The notes below the pieces were generated by a model that was not told the origin of the DNA, searched no databases, and saw only the letters and a program-made list of their open reading frames with translations. From Janthinobacterium lividum (GTDB taxonomy: Bacteria; Pseudomonadota; Gammaproteobacteria; Burkholderiales; Burkholderiaceae_D), in contig NZ_CP075583.1 in NCBI RefSeq assembly GCF_023509035.1, positions 5,022,001-5,086,000 of the forward strand: a stretch of 64,000 nucleotides of DNA, read 5' to 3'. Position numbers and translations under genes: made by a program. This document shows positions 29,047 through 37,933 of the stretch, piece after piece. Position 1 is the stretch's first letter. Every line of letters begins with the position of its first letter.

Positions 29047-30009
29047 TCAAGGACGGCGAATAATCTCGATGGTGCTGTGGACGATTTCTTCATGGATGCC
29101 GATGCGCGCGCGCAGCTCGGCCGCTGTCAGCGAGGCGTCGCGGCTGACGACGGACAAGGCACACGAATACAGCTGCTTGCCGACTCTCCACACGTGCAGG
29201 TCGACGATGCGCGGCGTGTCGCCGGCACTTTCCACTTCCACCGCCTCGCGGATTTCGTCCACCACGGGATGGTCCATCTCGCGGTCCAGCAAGACCTTGC
29301 CCGTCTCCTGCATCAGCTTTTTCGCCCACAGCGCCACCAGCACGGCGCCTGCGATACCCATCACGGGATCAAGCCAGCTCCAACCGTACAGCCATGCGCC
29401 GCCCAGCGCGACGATGGCCAGCACGGACGTGGCGGCATCGGCCAGTACGTGGATGTACGCGGCCTTCATGTTCAGGTCTTCGCCATGGTGGTGGTCATGA
29501 TGGTCGTGGCCGTGACCATGATGGTGGTCGTGATCGTGGTCGTGGTGCCCGCCGAGGATCAGCGCGCACACGAGGTTGACCAACAGGCCGAAGGCCGCTA
29601 CCGCCATGGCCTGCGGATAGTGGATGGGCTGCGGCGAAAACAGGCGCTCGACGGAAGCTGCCACCATCAGCACTGCCACGCCCAGCAGCAGGATGGCGCT
29701 GGTATAGCCAGCCAGCACTTCGATCTTCCACGTGCCGAAGGCAAAACGGGGATCGCGCGCATAGCGGCGCGCCGCCGCATACGCAAACGCGGCCAGGCCG
29801 ATGGCCAGCGCGTGCGAACTCATATGCCAGCCATCGGCCAGCAGGGCCATGGAGTTGTACCACCAGCCGGCGACGATCTCCAGCACCATGGTGGCCAGGG
29901 TGATCCACATGACGATGCGCGCGCTGCGTTCCGCCTTGTCGCTGGCGCCGCCGAAGACGTGTTCATGCTGCCAGGCGGAGAGGTCTTCGCTGAACGATTG
30001 CGTTTTCAT
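29047..30009 (-). CDS. dmeF: Cation diffusion facilitator, DmeF-type Co/Ni efflux
   Basis: A 320-residue CDF transporter with six helices. The helix-2 metal site is [15 protein letters not shown] (HxxxD/H variants) and a His/Asp-rich loop of more than 20 residues lies between helices 4 and 5 (about 152-176). The later helix carries HVLADAATS. The C-terminal cytoplasmic domain includes VDLHVWRVG. DmeF proteins export cobalt and nickel. It follows the regulator gene by ten bases, as in dmeRF operons of rhizobia. Confidence 0.85.
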   Translation of the reverse strand: MKTQSFSEDLSAWQHEHVFGGASDKAERSARIVMWITLATMVLEIVAGWWYNSMALLADGWHMSSHALAIGLAAFAYAAARRYARDPRFAFGTWKIEVLAGYTSAILLLGVAVLMVAASVERLFSPQPIHYPQAMAVAAFGLLVNLVCALILGGHHDHDHDHHHGHGHDHHDHHHGEDLNMKAAYIHVLADAATSVLAIVALGGAWLYGWSWLDPVMGIAGAVLVALWAKKLMQETGKVLLDREMDHPVVDEIREAVEVESAGDTPRIVDLHVWRVGKQLYSCALSVVSRDASLTAAELRARIGIHEEIVHSTIEIIRRP

Positions 30010-30019
30010 GACGTTCTCC

Positions 30020-30295
30020 TTATTTGAGGTAGGTGCGCAGGATGCCCGCGATGTCGTCGGCGCCCCTGGCCCGTTCTTCATTGGCCAGGTCGGGACTGGC
30101 CACGTGCTCGCGCAAGTGTTCTTCGATGACTTCGGCCATCAGGCCATTCACGGCGCCGCGCACGGCGGCGATCAGTTGCAGCACTTCGCCGCAGTCGCGC
30201 CCCTCTTCCAGGCCCCGCTCCAGCCCCTCCACCTGGCCGCGGATGCGCTTCACGCGATTGAGCAGCTTGGTCTTGTTGTGCGCTGTGTGTCCCAT
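30020..30295 (-). CDS. dmeR: RcnR/CsoR-family metal-sensing repressor (DmeR-like)
   Basis: A 91-residue all-helical repressor. His3, Cys35, His60 and His64 reproduce the H-C-H-H ligand set of the nickel/cobalt sensor RcnR, and His6 may contribute. Such proteins bind GC-tract operators in the apo form and release DNA with metal. It precedes dmeF in one operon, and a G-tract operator overlaps the promoter just upstream, so autoregulation is likely. Confidence 0.88.
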   Translation of the reverse strand: MGHTAHNKTKLLNRVKRIRGQVEGLERGLEEGRDCGEVLQLIAAVRGAVNGLMAEVIEEHLREHVASPDLANEERARGADDIAGILRTYLK

Positions 30296-30312
30296 GATTC
30301 CACCTCGATAAA

Positions 30313-30333
30313 TACTATAGGGGGGTATACTAT
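30313..30333 (-). promoter_or_regulatory. G-tract operator and -10 region of dmeR-dmeF
   Basis: A run of six G (30320-30325) is flanked by TACTAT/TATACT arms, the type of operator bound by RcnR/CsoR-family repressors. On the minus strand TATAGT (30314-30319) can serve as -10 element, so repressor binding would block the promoter. It lies 18 bases before the dmeR start. Confidence 0.65.
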
Positions 30334-30418
30334 CAGAAACCGCGTCGACTACGACCAGGCGTAAAAAAAAGCCGCGCATCGAGAACGATGGCAGCTACGT
30401 CGACCAGGCGAACGCGCG

Positions 30419-31243
30419 TCAGGGAAGGGGCGCAATCTTCCGCAGCTTGCTGGCCAGCGAGGCGTCGGACAATTCGCCCAGGTGCGTATCGACCAGGCGC
30501 CCCTGCGCGTCATAAAACAGGGTGGTCGGCAGGGCCGAGGAGCCGGCCGCCTTGCCCAGCGCCGCCTCGCTGTCGAGCACCACATTGCGCAGGGTCACGC
30601 CGCTCCTGTCCAGGAAAGCGCCTGCCGCCGCCGCATCCTCGCGCTGGTTCGCATACACGAAGACGATATCGGCGCGCGCCTGCTGGGCGGCGGCCAGCAC
30701 GGGCATCTCGCGCCGGCATGGCGGGCACCAGCTGGCCCACAGGTTGACCACCATGGGCTTGCCGCCGGCCAGCGCCGCCAGGGTCACCGGCGCGCCATCG
30801 ACCGTCTGCAGCGCCACGGCCGGCAAGGCCGTCGGCTTGTCGTAGGCCAGCAAGATCCCTGCGCTCAACACGCTCCAGGCCAGCGCGCTGGACGCCACGC
30901 TGATGGCCAGCGGACGGCGCATTGCCGCCATGGCGGCGCGCCGGCAACGCCACGCGGCGATGACCAGGGCAGCGGCAATGCCGGCCGGCGCCAGGAACCC
31001 TCCGTCGCGGATATTGAGGATGGACCAGGGCGCGGCCAGGTACTGCTCGTGCCAGCGCAGCACGAACGCCAGGCGCGCCGCCAGCAGGCCGGCGATCAGC
31101 ATGTCGGAAACCAGGGGGCCTGCATCGGGCAGTTGGCGATAGCGCCGCAGCCAGCCCGCCACGCCGTAGGCGACGCACAGGGAAACGAACAGCAGGACCA
31201 GGCCCGTGGGCAGGGCCAGGGGGCCGATTTGCAGGGACAGCAT
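30419..31243 (-). CDS. Membrane-anchored TlpA-type thioredoxin with N-terminal helical domain
   Basis: A 274-residue fusion. The first half has four to five membrane helices resembling the prolipoprotein diacylglyceryl transferase-like region (PLALPTGLVLLF near the start, then LNIRDGGFLAPAGIAAAL). The second half is a periplasmic thioredoxin fold with redox motif WCPPC (Cys173, Cys176) and ALPTTLFYDAQGRLV containing the cis-proline. It probably reduces disulfides in the periplasm, for cytochrome c maturation or copper delivery. The fusion of these two parts is seen in other betaproteobacteria. It lies next to the dmeRF operon but on a separate unit. Confidence 0.82.
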   Translation of the reverse strand: MLSLQIGPLALPTGLVLLFVSLCVAYGVAGWLRRYRQLPDAGPLVSDMLIAGLLAARLAFVLRWHEQYLAAPWSILNIRDGGFLAPAGIAAALVIAAWRCRRAAMAAMRRPLAISVASSALAWSVLSAGILLAYDKPTALPAVALQTVDGAPVTLAALAGGKPMVVNLWASWCPPCRREMPVLAAAQQARADIVFVYANQREDAAAAGAFLDRSGVTLRNVVLDSEAALGKAAGSSALPTTLFYDAQGRLVDTHLGELSDASLASKLRKIAPLP

Positions 31244-31301
31244 GGGCGCTTTCAGGATCGTCGAGGGACGGCCATTGTGGCCCATGCGGATTAAGCCGGC
31301 G

Positions 31302-32057
31302 TTAAGAAGCGGCCAGTACCTCTTTGCGTACAAAATGCATGGCTTGCGGCTGGTCCACCAGCACGCACTGTTTGCCCGTGCGCTTGCAGTGGTCATGCAC
31401 GCGCCAGTAAGCATCGTGGCTGACGCAGCCCGTCTGGCAGATCACCAGATCGGCTGCCACCAGGCCCGCTTCCAGCGCGGCCGCATCGTCGGCGCCATCG
31501 TCGCCGCCCGCGTGATGCAGGAAGCGCCCGCCTGCCTGCTCGATGGCTTGCTGCGCCACGTTGGCGCCGCCCCCTTCCTGGCCCGCTTCCCGGCTTAAGT
31601 AGTCGCCCACATACAGCACCGCTTTTTCGCGTACGCCCACCAGCAAATCGGCTTGCAGCGCGGAGCGAGGCGCGGCCGAGGGCATCCACTGCAGGCGCAG
31701 CAATTCGCGCATCAAGTCCTGTACCCGCTCACTGAGCCATTCGACCTTGCGCGCCAGCCGCGCCCGCGTCGGCAAACCCGGCGCGGCCGCCGCCAGCTCG
31801 GCCAGCTCTTCGCGCGCCAGCGCCAGCTTCGTATCGCGGATGACGACCTGCGCCTGCACCCGCATCAGCTGCGCTTCGAGTTGCCCAATCCGGGCAAGCT
31901 GCGCCGCCTGTTCGGCCTGCATCGCGGTGCAACGCGCCTGCGCCCGCCCATATTCGCCCATCAGCACACGATGCTCATGCGCGATCAAATCCTCGTTGCC
32001 ATACATACTGCCCATCATGCCCTCGTTCACACGCATGGCGCCGTTGCGCCGGCCCAT
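31302..32057 (-). CDS. DUF2325 protein with coiled coil
   Basis: A protein of about 251 residues. The N-terminal two thirds form a charged coiled coil (QARCTAMQAEQAAQLARIGQ region onward), and the C-terminus is a DUF2325 domain: LYVGDYL, GGRFLHHAGG, ADLVICQTGCVSHDAYWRV and CVLVDQP. Conserved Cys and His in this domain suggest metal or nucleotide binding, but function is unknown. Several in-frame ATGs exist; 32057 is a compromise (weak AGG site). An Fur-like box lies just upstream, which suggests iron-dependent expression. Confidence 0.75.
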   Translation of the reverse strand: MGRRNGAMRVNEGMMGSMYGNEDLIAHEHRVLMGEYGRAQARCTAMQAEQAAQLARIGQLEAQLMRVQAQVVIRDTKLALAREELAELAAAAPGLPTRARLARKVEWLSERVQDLMRELLRLQWMPSAAPRSALQADLLVGVREKAVLYVGDYLSREAGQEGGGANVAQQAIEQAGGRFLHHAGGDDGADDAAALEAGLVAADLVICQTGCVSHDAYWRVHDHCKRTGKQCVLVDQPQAMHFVRKEVLAAS

Positions 32058-32079
32058 CGCCAACCTATTGCCACGCATT

Positions 32080-32098
32080 ATAAATGAGAATCATTATT
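32080..32098 (-). promoter_or_regulatory. Candidate Fur box
   Basis: ATAAATGAGAATCATTATT agrees with the 19-bp Fur consensus at 14 positions, including the intact central AATCATTAT half. It lies just before the DUF2325 gene and after the end of the next gene, so the DUF2325 gene is the only plausible target. Confidence 0.6.
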
Positions 32099-32147
32099 AT
32101 TTATGTATGCGCGCGTGCGCGGTAGGGGTATGCGAGGGCTGCCGGCG

Positions 32148-32753
32148 TCAGACGGCAGGTGGGCAAGACAGGATGCGCTGCCAGACATCGTCCTGCACCT
32201 GTCTCACATACCGTGGACCTTCCGGACCGCGATACGTGTCCAGGGTGTTCGGCCACGCGATATCGATGAACAACTGCCGTTTCGCATCGATCAGCAGGGA
32301 TTGGCCCACATAGTTCCCCTTGATCTCGCCCTTGTTCACGGCCAGCAGTCGCGCGCCGCCGGCAAGCGTCCGCTCTTCAAGCTCCACGCCGCTGCGCTCG
32401 GCCACATCGCGCAGCCAGCGTTCGCGCCAGCGCGCCTGCTCCCCGAACTGTTCCTTTGGCGGCCGGTCCAGCTTGACGACGGCCGCCACGGGCCCGCCTA
32501 TCCCCGCCTGCAGCGAAAAACCCATGCGTTCCTGCAACTCGATCGTATACGCCTCGCCCTTGACGTCGATCTGGTAGCGCCCCGTCCCGTCCTGCACCAA
32601 TAGGGCGACCTGGTGATAGGCGGGCTTGACGCAAGCGGCGTATTGATAGGCGAGCACATCAAGAAACGGTGGTGCGGCGGGGGACGCCGCCGCCATGGCG
32701 GGCGACAGGCTGGAACACAGCGCGGCGGCTGCCGCGCATTGCATCATATTCAT
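32148..32753 (-). CDS. Hypothetical secreted protein, 201 residues
   Basis: An exported protein with a signal peptide ending near PAMAAAS (about residue 22). The mature part has two cysteines (CVKPAYH near its start and CPPAV at the end) that may pair. Mixed alpha/beta pattern with no recognised motif. It lies upstream of the first vgrG on the opposite strand, across a gap of about 290 bases, and is not obviously part of the secretion locus. Function unknown. Confidence 0.65.
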   Translation of the reverse strand: MNMMQCAAAAALCSSLSPAMAAASPAAPPFLDVLAYQYAACVKPAYHQVALLVQDGTGRYQIDVKGEAYTIELQERMGFSLQAGIGGPVAAVVKLDRPPKEQFGEQARWRERWLRDVAERSGVELEERTLAGGARLLAVNKGEIKGNYVGQSLLIDAKRQLFIDIAWPNTLDTYRGPEGPRYVRQVQDDVWQRILSCPPAV

Positions 32754-32934
32754 TCTTGCTCCGGTTCGTGTGGGACGGCAATGGCAGCCGAAAAACAGGC
32801 ACGGCACGCCATTATGTTGCTTCTACATAATATCTTGCACAATTTTTTGCCGATGGTGGCATTGGCAAGAGCTGCACTCTAGCTGATGGGGAGAAAACGG
32901 CCCGCACGGCTATCGGACGACGGTCCCTGCGACA

Positions 32935-32950
32935 CGATTCAATTGAATCG
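32935..32950. promoter_or_regulatory. Perfect 16-bp palindrome upstream of vgrG
   Basis: CGATTCAATTGAATCG is an exact palindrome 96 bases before the vgrG start, followed by an AT-rich stretch to the ATG. It is the only strong dyad in this 290-base gap and could be an operator for the effector island. The regulator is unknown. Confidence 0.35.
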
Positions 32951-33045
32951 CGCTTGTTAAATAACTATTTCTAAGGTGTAATCTTATAAGCAAATCATTG
33001 AATTAATTGCAAGTACCCACATTTCGCCACACGGAGTTCCCATCA

Positions 33046-36000
33046 ATGTCCGAATTGGTCCAAGCAAGCGCGTCGCCAGCACCTGCCACGTCACCCGTCG
33101 CCAACGGCTTCAGCCAGGCCACGCGCCTGCTGAAGCTGAGCACGCCCCTGGGCCCGGACAAGCTGCTGGCCGAATGCGTGCGCGGCGAGGAAGGCCTGGG
33201 ATTGGGCTATGTCTTCAACATCGCCGCGCTGTCGCTCGATGCGGCCATTCCCCTCAAGTCGCTGATCGGCCAGCCCATCCTGCTGGAATTGCGCACGGCT
33301 GCCGGCACCGAGGACTGGCGCCCTTTCCATGGCCATGTCACCGCGGCCGAACTGGCGGGCGCGAACGGCGGCTTTGCCCGCTACAACCTGACCATGCAGC
33401 CATGGACGGCCTTCCTGGCCCACGGCCGCGACAGCCGCGTCTTCCAGGACCTGGCGGTACCGGACATTCTCGAAGTCGTCTTCGCCCGCTACCAGAGCCA
33501 GGGCATGCTTGCGCCCGCCTGGCGTTTCGACCTGCTCGACCGCGCGGCCTATCCGAAACGCAGCATCTGCAGCCAGTACCAGGAAAGCGACTGGGCCTTT
33601 GCGGAACGGCTGATGAGCGAGGAAGGGCTGTTTTATTATGCCGAACACACGGGCGATGCGGGCAGCGCCGGCCTGGGCAGCCATACCCTCGTCATCGCCG
33701 ACCACAACGGCAGCTTCAAGCCCAACGCCCAGTCCAGCATCGCCTACAGCCAGCCAGGCGCCGTCATGCCGCAAGACACGATGGACCGCTGGCGCATGCA
33801 GCTGCGCCAGCAAACCAACGGCATCGAACTGTCCAGCTGGGATTACCGCGCGCTGGGCCAGCGTCCCATCAGCGCCGCTGGCGCCAAGGACGGGACGATG
33901 GCGCTGGTCAGCCGCGACGCTCCCGGCGCCTATGCCTACCCGTCGCGCGAGCAGGGGCAACGCCTTGCCGAGCGTCAGTTGCAGGCGCTGACGGCGGCCA
34001 GGGAAGTGTTTACCGGCGCCGGCACCGTGCGCACCCTGGCGCCCGGCACCACCTTCACCCTGAGCGGCCAGGCGCAAACGGACGCGGCGGGCGATGGCGA
34101 CGCAGCGACCTTCCTCGTCACCCGCACGGTGCACCTGATGCATAACAACCTTGATGCGGAGCTCGGCGGCGGGCTGCTGCAGCGCTTCGGCCAGGGCTTG
34201 CTCGATGCGCTGATCGGCGACGAAGCGGCCGGCAGCCTGCATGCCGTCGGCGATACCATCAGCGAACGCCCGCCCTACCGCAACCGCATCGACGCCATCC
34301 GCAGCAAGATTCCCTACCGCAGCAGCTATGCCAACCAGCATGGTCAACTGCTGCATCCGCGCCCCAGCATCACGGGCCAGCAGACCGCCATCGTCGTCGG
34401 CCCGGCCGGCGCCCAGCTGCATACGGACCGCGACCACCGCATCAAGGTGCAATTCCACTGGCAGCGGGGGGCGCAAAGCCATAGCAGGCTGGCGCATCCG
34501 GCGGCCGACAGTCACACGGGCGCGCCCGGCGACGATAGCGCCGGCACCTGGGTCAGGGTCGCCACGCCGCTGGCCCCCGTCGCTGGCGCCAACTGGGGCA
34601 GCAACGCCCTGCCCCGCGTGGGCCAGGAAGTGCTCGTCGATTTCCTGGAAGGCAATATCGACCGCCCCGTCGTCATCGGCACGCTGTACAACGGCCGCGG
34701 CCAGGCCGACGCGCAAAACAACCAGGTCAGCCAGGGCACGGGCGCGGCGACGGGCAACGCGCCGGCCTGGTTTCCCGGCCAGGCTGGCGCCCATGCCCAC
34801 CCGGCGGTCTTGTCGGGCATCAAGACGCAAGCCATGCAAGCCAGCCAGGGCGGCGGCGGCGCCTACAGCCAGCTGGTGTTCGACGACAGCCCGGGCCAGG
34901 GCCGCGTCGCCTTGCAGCGCCACGCCGGCCCTCACCAGGGCACGGCCGAACTGAACCTGGGCCATTTGCGGCACCAGAGCGACAACCAGCGGCTGGCGCC
35001 GGCAGGCTTTGGCGCCGAGCTGAAAACGGAACACAGCGCCGCCCTGCGCGCGGGAGCGGGCATGCTGCTGTCAGCGCATGGCCGCGATGCCAGCGGCAGC
35101 CAGATGGATGCGCAGGAAGCGCTGGAACAGCTCAGGCAAAGCTTGCAACTGCAGACTTCGCTGGCCGAGCAGGCGCAGAAACATTTCGCACTCGAAATGC
35201 CCAGCCCGGCCACAGCCGGTGCGGCTGCGCCAGCTTCCGCTGCCACGCCGGACCAGGCGCAGACGCCTTCGCCAGCCGCCCAGCTCCCCGCCCTCGCCCA
35301 GATGCAGCACAGCATCGAGGTCCTGGGCGCGACGGCCGAGAGTGCAGCCGCTGCGGGCCAGGGCCAGCAGGCGGCGGGCGGCGAAGGCCAGGCCAGCGCG
35401 TATGGCGACCCGCAGCTGCAATTGTCCAGTCCGTCCGGCATCGCCGCCACTACGCCGGCCAACGCCGTGCTGGTCGCTGGCGGCAATGGCAGTCTGGCGG
35501 CGGGCGCGGATCTCAACTTTGCCGCGCAGGGCAACAGCCTGTACGCGCTGAGCAAGGGCATCAGCCTGTTCACCTACGGCAAGGCCAGCAGCAAGGACAA
35601 GCCCAACCAGGAAACCGGCATCCGCCTGCATGCGGCCAGCGGCAAGGTCAGCAGTCAAAGCCAATCCGATGCGACACGGCTGACGGCGGACAAGGCCATC
35701 ACCGTCAGCAGCACCGCCAAGAGCGTCACGGCGGCGGCAAAGCAGCACATCCTGATGACTGCCCAGGGCGCGTACATCCGCCTCGAAGGCGGCAACATCA
35801 TGCTGCATGGACCGGGCAAGATCGATTTCAACGCCAGCATGAAGGAATTGACGGGGCCGGCAAGCAGCACCCCCAAATTACCTTTGTTGCCACAGGCTGG
35901 GGACGTAAGCAATTTCATGGAGTTGAATTATCGCTGGGATGATTTACAGCCCATGGTAGGGGCACCATACGCCTTGCTGTTCGACAATGGCACCCGCCTG

Positions 36001-36393
36001 GAAGGCAAGCTCGATGCAAACGGCTTTGCCCGTCTGGAAAACCTGCCTGATCGCAATGCCGTCGTGATCTACGGCGAAGACGAAAGGGAAGCGGTTCCCC
36101 GCCACAAGCAGAAACCGAACCAGCTGGCTGGCAGCAAGCCGAAAAGCGACGACGAGGCGCAATCGGTCCTCGACCGCTATCTGGCGCAAGAGGCTGCTTA
36201 TTATAAAGACAATTTCTTTCCGGATGAGCTCGCTGAAATGGCTGAGGACTTTCCTGCAGGCGCCACCGCCAGCACACTTGAATATGATTTTCACTACGAC
36301 GATTATCGCTACAAGGACGAGGACAGCATTGCGGACAAAGCCGCAAGCAAAAGCTACAGGGACTTGCACGATCAGGAAGGCGACGAGTCATGA
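33046..36393 (+). CDS. vgrG: VgrG spike protein with DUF2345 and transthyretin-like C-terminal extension
   Basis: A 1115-residue VgrG (TssI). Order: gp27/gp44-like base (about 1-380, with SQYQESDWAFAERLMSEEGLFYY), OB-fold gp5 domain with IKVQFHWQRG, a long linker, a gp5-like needle followed by DUF2345 (IRLHAASGKVSSQSQSD to GKIDFNASMKEL), and a C-terminal extension from about 945 with a transthyretin-like (TTR) motif (GAPYALLFDNGTRLEGKLDANGFARLENLP) and an acidic tail. TTR tails on VgrG are known to carry effectors. The next gene overlaps by ATGA and encodes a nuclease, so that is the expected cargo. ATG at 33046 is preferred over an upstream TTG. Confidence 0.93.
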   Translation: MSELVQASASPAPATSPVANGFSQATRLLKLSTPLGPDKLLAECVRGEEGLGLGYVFNIAALSLDAAIPLKSLIGQPILLELRTAAGTEDWRPFHGHVTAAELAGANGGFARYNLTMQPWTAFLAHGRDSRVFQDLAVPDILEVVFARYQSQGMLAPAWRFDLLDRAAYPKRSICSQYQESDWAFAERLMSEEGLFYYAEHTGDAGSAGLGSHTLVIADHNGSFKPNAQSSIAYSQPGAVMPQDTMDRWRMQLRQQTNGIELSSWDYRALGQRPISAAGAKDGTMALVSRDAPGAYAYPSREQGQRLAERQLQALTAAREVFTGAGTVRTLAPGTTFTLSGQAQTDAAGDGDAATFLVTRTVHLMHNNLDAELGGGLLQRFGQGLLDALIGDEAAGSLHAVGDTISERPPYRNRIDAIRSKIPYRSSYANQHGQLLHPRPSITGQQTAIVVGPAGAQLHTDRDHRIKVQFHWQRGAQSHSRLAHPAADSHTGAPGDDSAGTWVRVATPLAPVAGANWGSNALPRVGQEVLVDFLEGNIDRPVVIGTLYNGRGQADAQNNQVSQGTGAATGNAPAWFPGQAGAHAHPAVLSGIKTQAMQASQGGGGAYSQLVFDDSPGQGRVALQRHAGPHQGTAELNLGHLRHQSDNQRLAPAGFGAELKTEHSAALRAGAGMLLSAHGRDASGSQMDAQEALEQLRQSLQLQTSLAEQAQKHFALEMPSPATAGAAAPASAATPDQAQTPSPAAQLPALAQMQHSIEVLGATAESAAAAGQGQQAAGGEGQASAYGDPQLQLSSPSGIAATTPANAVLVAGGNGSLAAGADLNFAAQGNSLYALSKGISLFTYGKASSKDKPNQETGIRLHAASGKVSSQSQSDATRLTADKAITVSSTAKSVTAAAKQHILMTAQGAYIRLEGGNIMLHGPGKIDFNASMKELTGPASSTPKLPLLPQAGDVSNFMELNYRWDDLQPMVGAPYALLFDNGTRLEGKLDANGFARLENLPDRNAVVIYGEDEREAVPRHKQKPNQLAGSKPKSDDEAQSVLDRYLAQEAAYYKDNFFPDELAEMAEDFPAGATASTLEYDFHYDDYRYKDEDSIADKAASKSYRDLHDQEGDES

Positions 36394-37931
36394 GCGGCCT
36401 CACCCCTACCGTCCCGGCCAGCGCGATCCGTGGCGCCTCGCCTGCCAGCCGGGCGCTCAGGCAGGCCGATGACGGCATCGGTACTTGGCTGAGTGACCTC
36501 GTCACCGGTTCGGGCTCATCTCCCGCACACATCATCATCACCGGCATTCTCGGTGTTGTCCCTGGTGTGGGACAGGCCATGGATGCGCGCGACTTGATCC
36601 TTGGCATCATTGTCATCAGCAAATCGCCATCCGCCATCGGCGCCTGGGTGGAACTTGCCATCACCCTGGTCGGTTGCGTACCCGCCGTGGGCGATACGCT
36701 CAAGGTCGGCTTCAAGCTGATGAACAAGGGACACAATTTTGGCCGTGTGCTGGAAGCCGTCTCGCCCAAGCTGCGCGGCAACGTCGAAAAATTCATGCGC
36801 AAGATCGACTGGAACGTACTGGCACGTGAAAGCAAGAGCTTGTTCAAGGGCGTAATCGATACGTTTATCGACGGCATCGATAGCTGGATCGTCAAAGCCG
36901 TGGCGGGAAAGTCGGAAGTCAAGCTGTTGATCCAGGAAATGCAGGCAATCCAGAAGCGCGGACCCAAAATGATCGAGGACGCCTTCGCCGAACTGAAAAA
37001 ACTGCATGGCAAGATGATGGGCCATGATCTGCCGCACAACACGGCCGCGGTCGGCAACGCGACAGGAAAAGGCGTGCAGCATGCAGCACAGGATGCGGGA
37101 AAGGACATTGCCGGCAAGGAAGCAAAAGCCGCCAGCAAGGCCGAAAAGAGACTTGCAGCGAAAAAGAACAAGGGACGTCACCGGCAATCAGGCCAAGCCC
37201 AATTCCAGCAAGGTCAATACCAAGAAAAAAGGCGAAAAGAAAAAGCAGGGCTGGCACACCGGCGTACCGGCCGAGCACATCACGGATTACTTCGTGAAGA
37301 AAAGACATGCGATGTTCAAGAAGGCGAACAATGCCGGCAAGCTGACCGAAGAGCATAGCCTGCCGCACGCAGGACTCGATCATCTGTGGTTCAAGGGGGC
37401 CGCACTTAGCCAGCCTTTCGTTGTCGGCGAAACCAAGTCGAGCCTGTTCGATTCCTTCCGACTGATGGCGGCGCTACCGGCCGATCTGCAGGAAAAATTC
37501 AGTTCCCTGAGGGCGGACGAGGCGGCGAATCCCACGAAAAACAATAACAAACCAAATATTTTCGAAAATGCGGACCGCGATGCCCATGCAAATCAAGACG
37601 TAAAAATAGGGAACCAGGAAGCAGATGAAAAAGAACTGAGAAAGGGCTTGAACAAGGAAAATAAAGAAACGAAGCTGCCGACGCAAATGAGCCACGAATG
37701 GATCGCCCGCTCGATAAAATCGGAGAAGCTGACGGCTACCGGAGTCACCATCAAGCCCTTGATGAAAAAATACGCCGCAGGCCAGCTTCTCAATCCCAAA
37801 GCCAGCCCCCCTATCTGCGCTGGATTTCACTGGTCACCGGTCGTCAACTGACCAAGCATCGGCAGTCAAAGGGGCGCAATCATGAAATCCAGTTGATGCT
37901 GGATATTCCAGAAAATATATTAAGGAAATAA
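36390..37931 (+). CDS. PoNe-like nuclease effector of the T6SS (two frame breaks)
   Basis: An effector of about 513 residues read across two indels: near 37161-37174 (one extra base or two missing) and at the A-run 37798-37800 (one missing); together they restore the original frame. Residues 1-255 hold two hydrophobic Gly/Pro-rich segments (GVVPGVGQAMD, GCVPAVGDTLK) seen before many secreted toxins. The C-terminal domain has GLDHLW (about 328) and VVGETKSS (about 347), a D...ExK pattern of the restriction-endonuclease fold, and ends RWISLVTGRQLTK...HEIQLMLDIP. The following genes have PoNi_N/PoNi_C (DUF1910/1911) features, which makes PoNe the best family assignment. DNA is the expected target. 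Confidence 0.78.
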
Positions 37932-37933
37932 GC

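Noticed and set aside
29470..29540. Short-period DNA repeat suggesting a microsatellite or regulatory repeat
   Set aside because: It encodes the His/Asp-rich metal-binding loop of DmeF on the minus strand, so the repetition is explained by protein sequence.
32820..32900. Sigma-54 promoter (GG-N10-GC) before vgrG
   Set aside because: The nearest GG and GC pair has the wrong spacing (eight bases), so no sigma-54 element is claimed.
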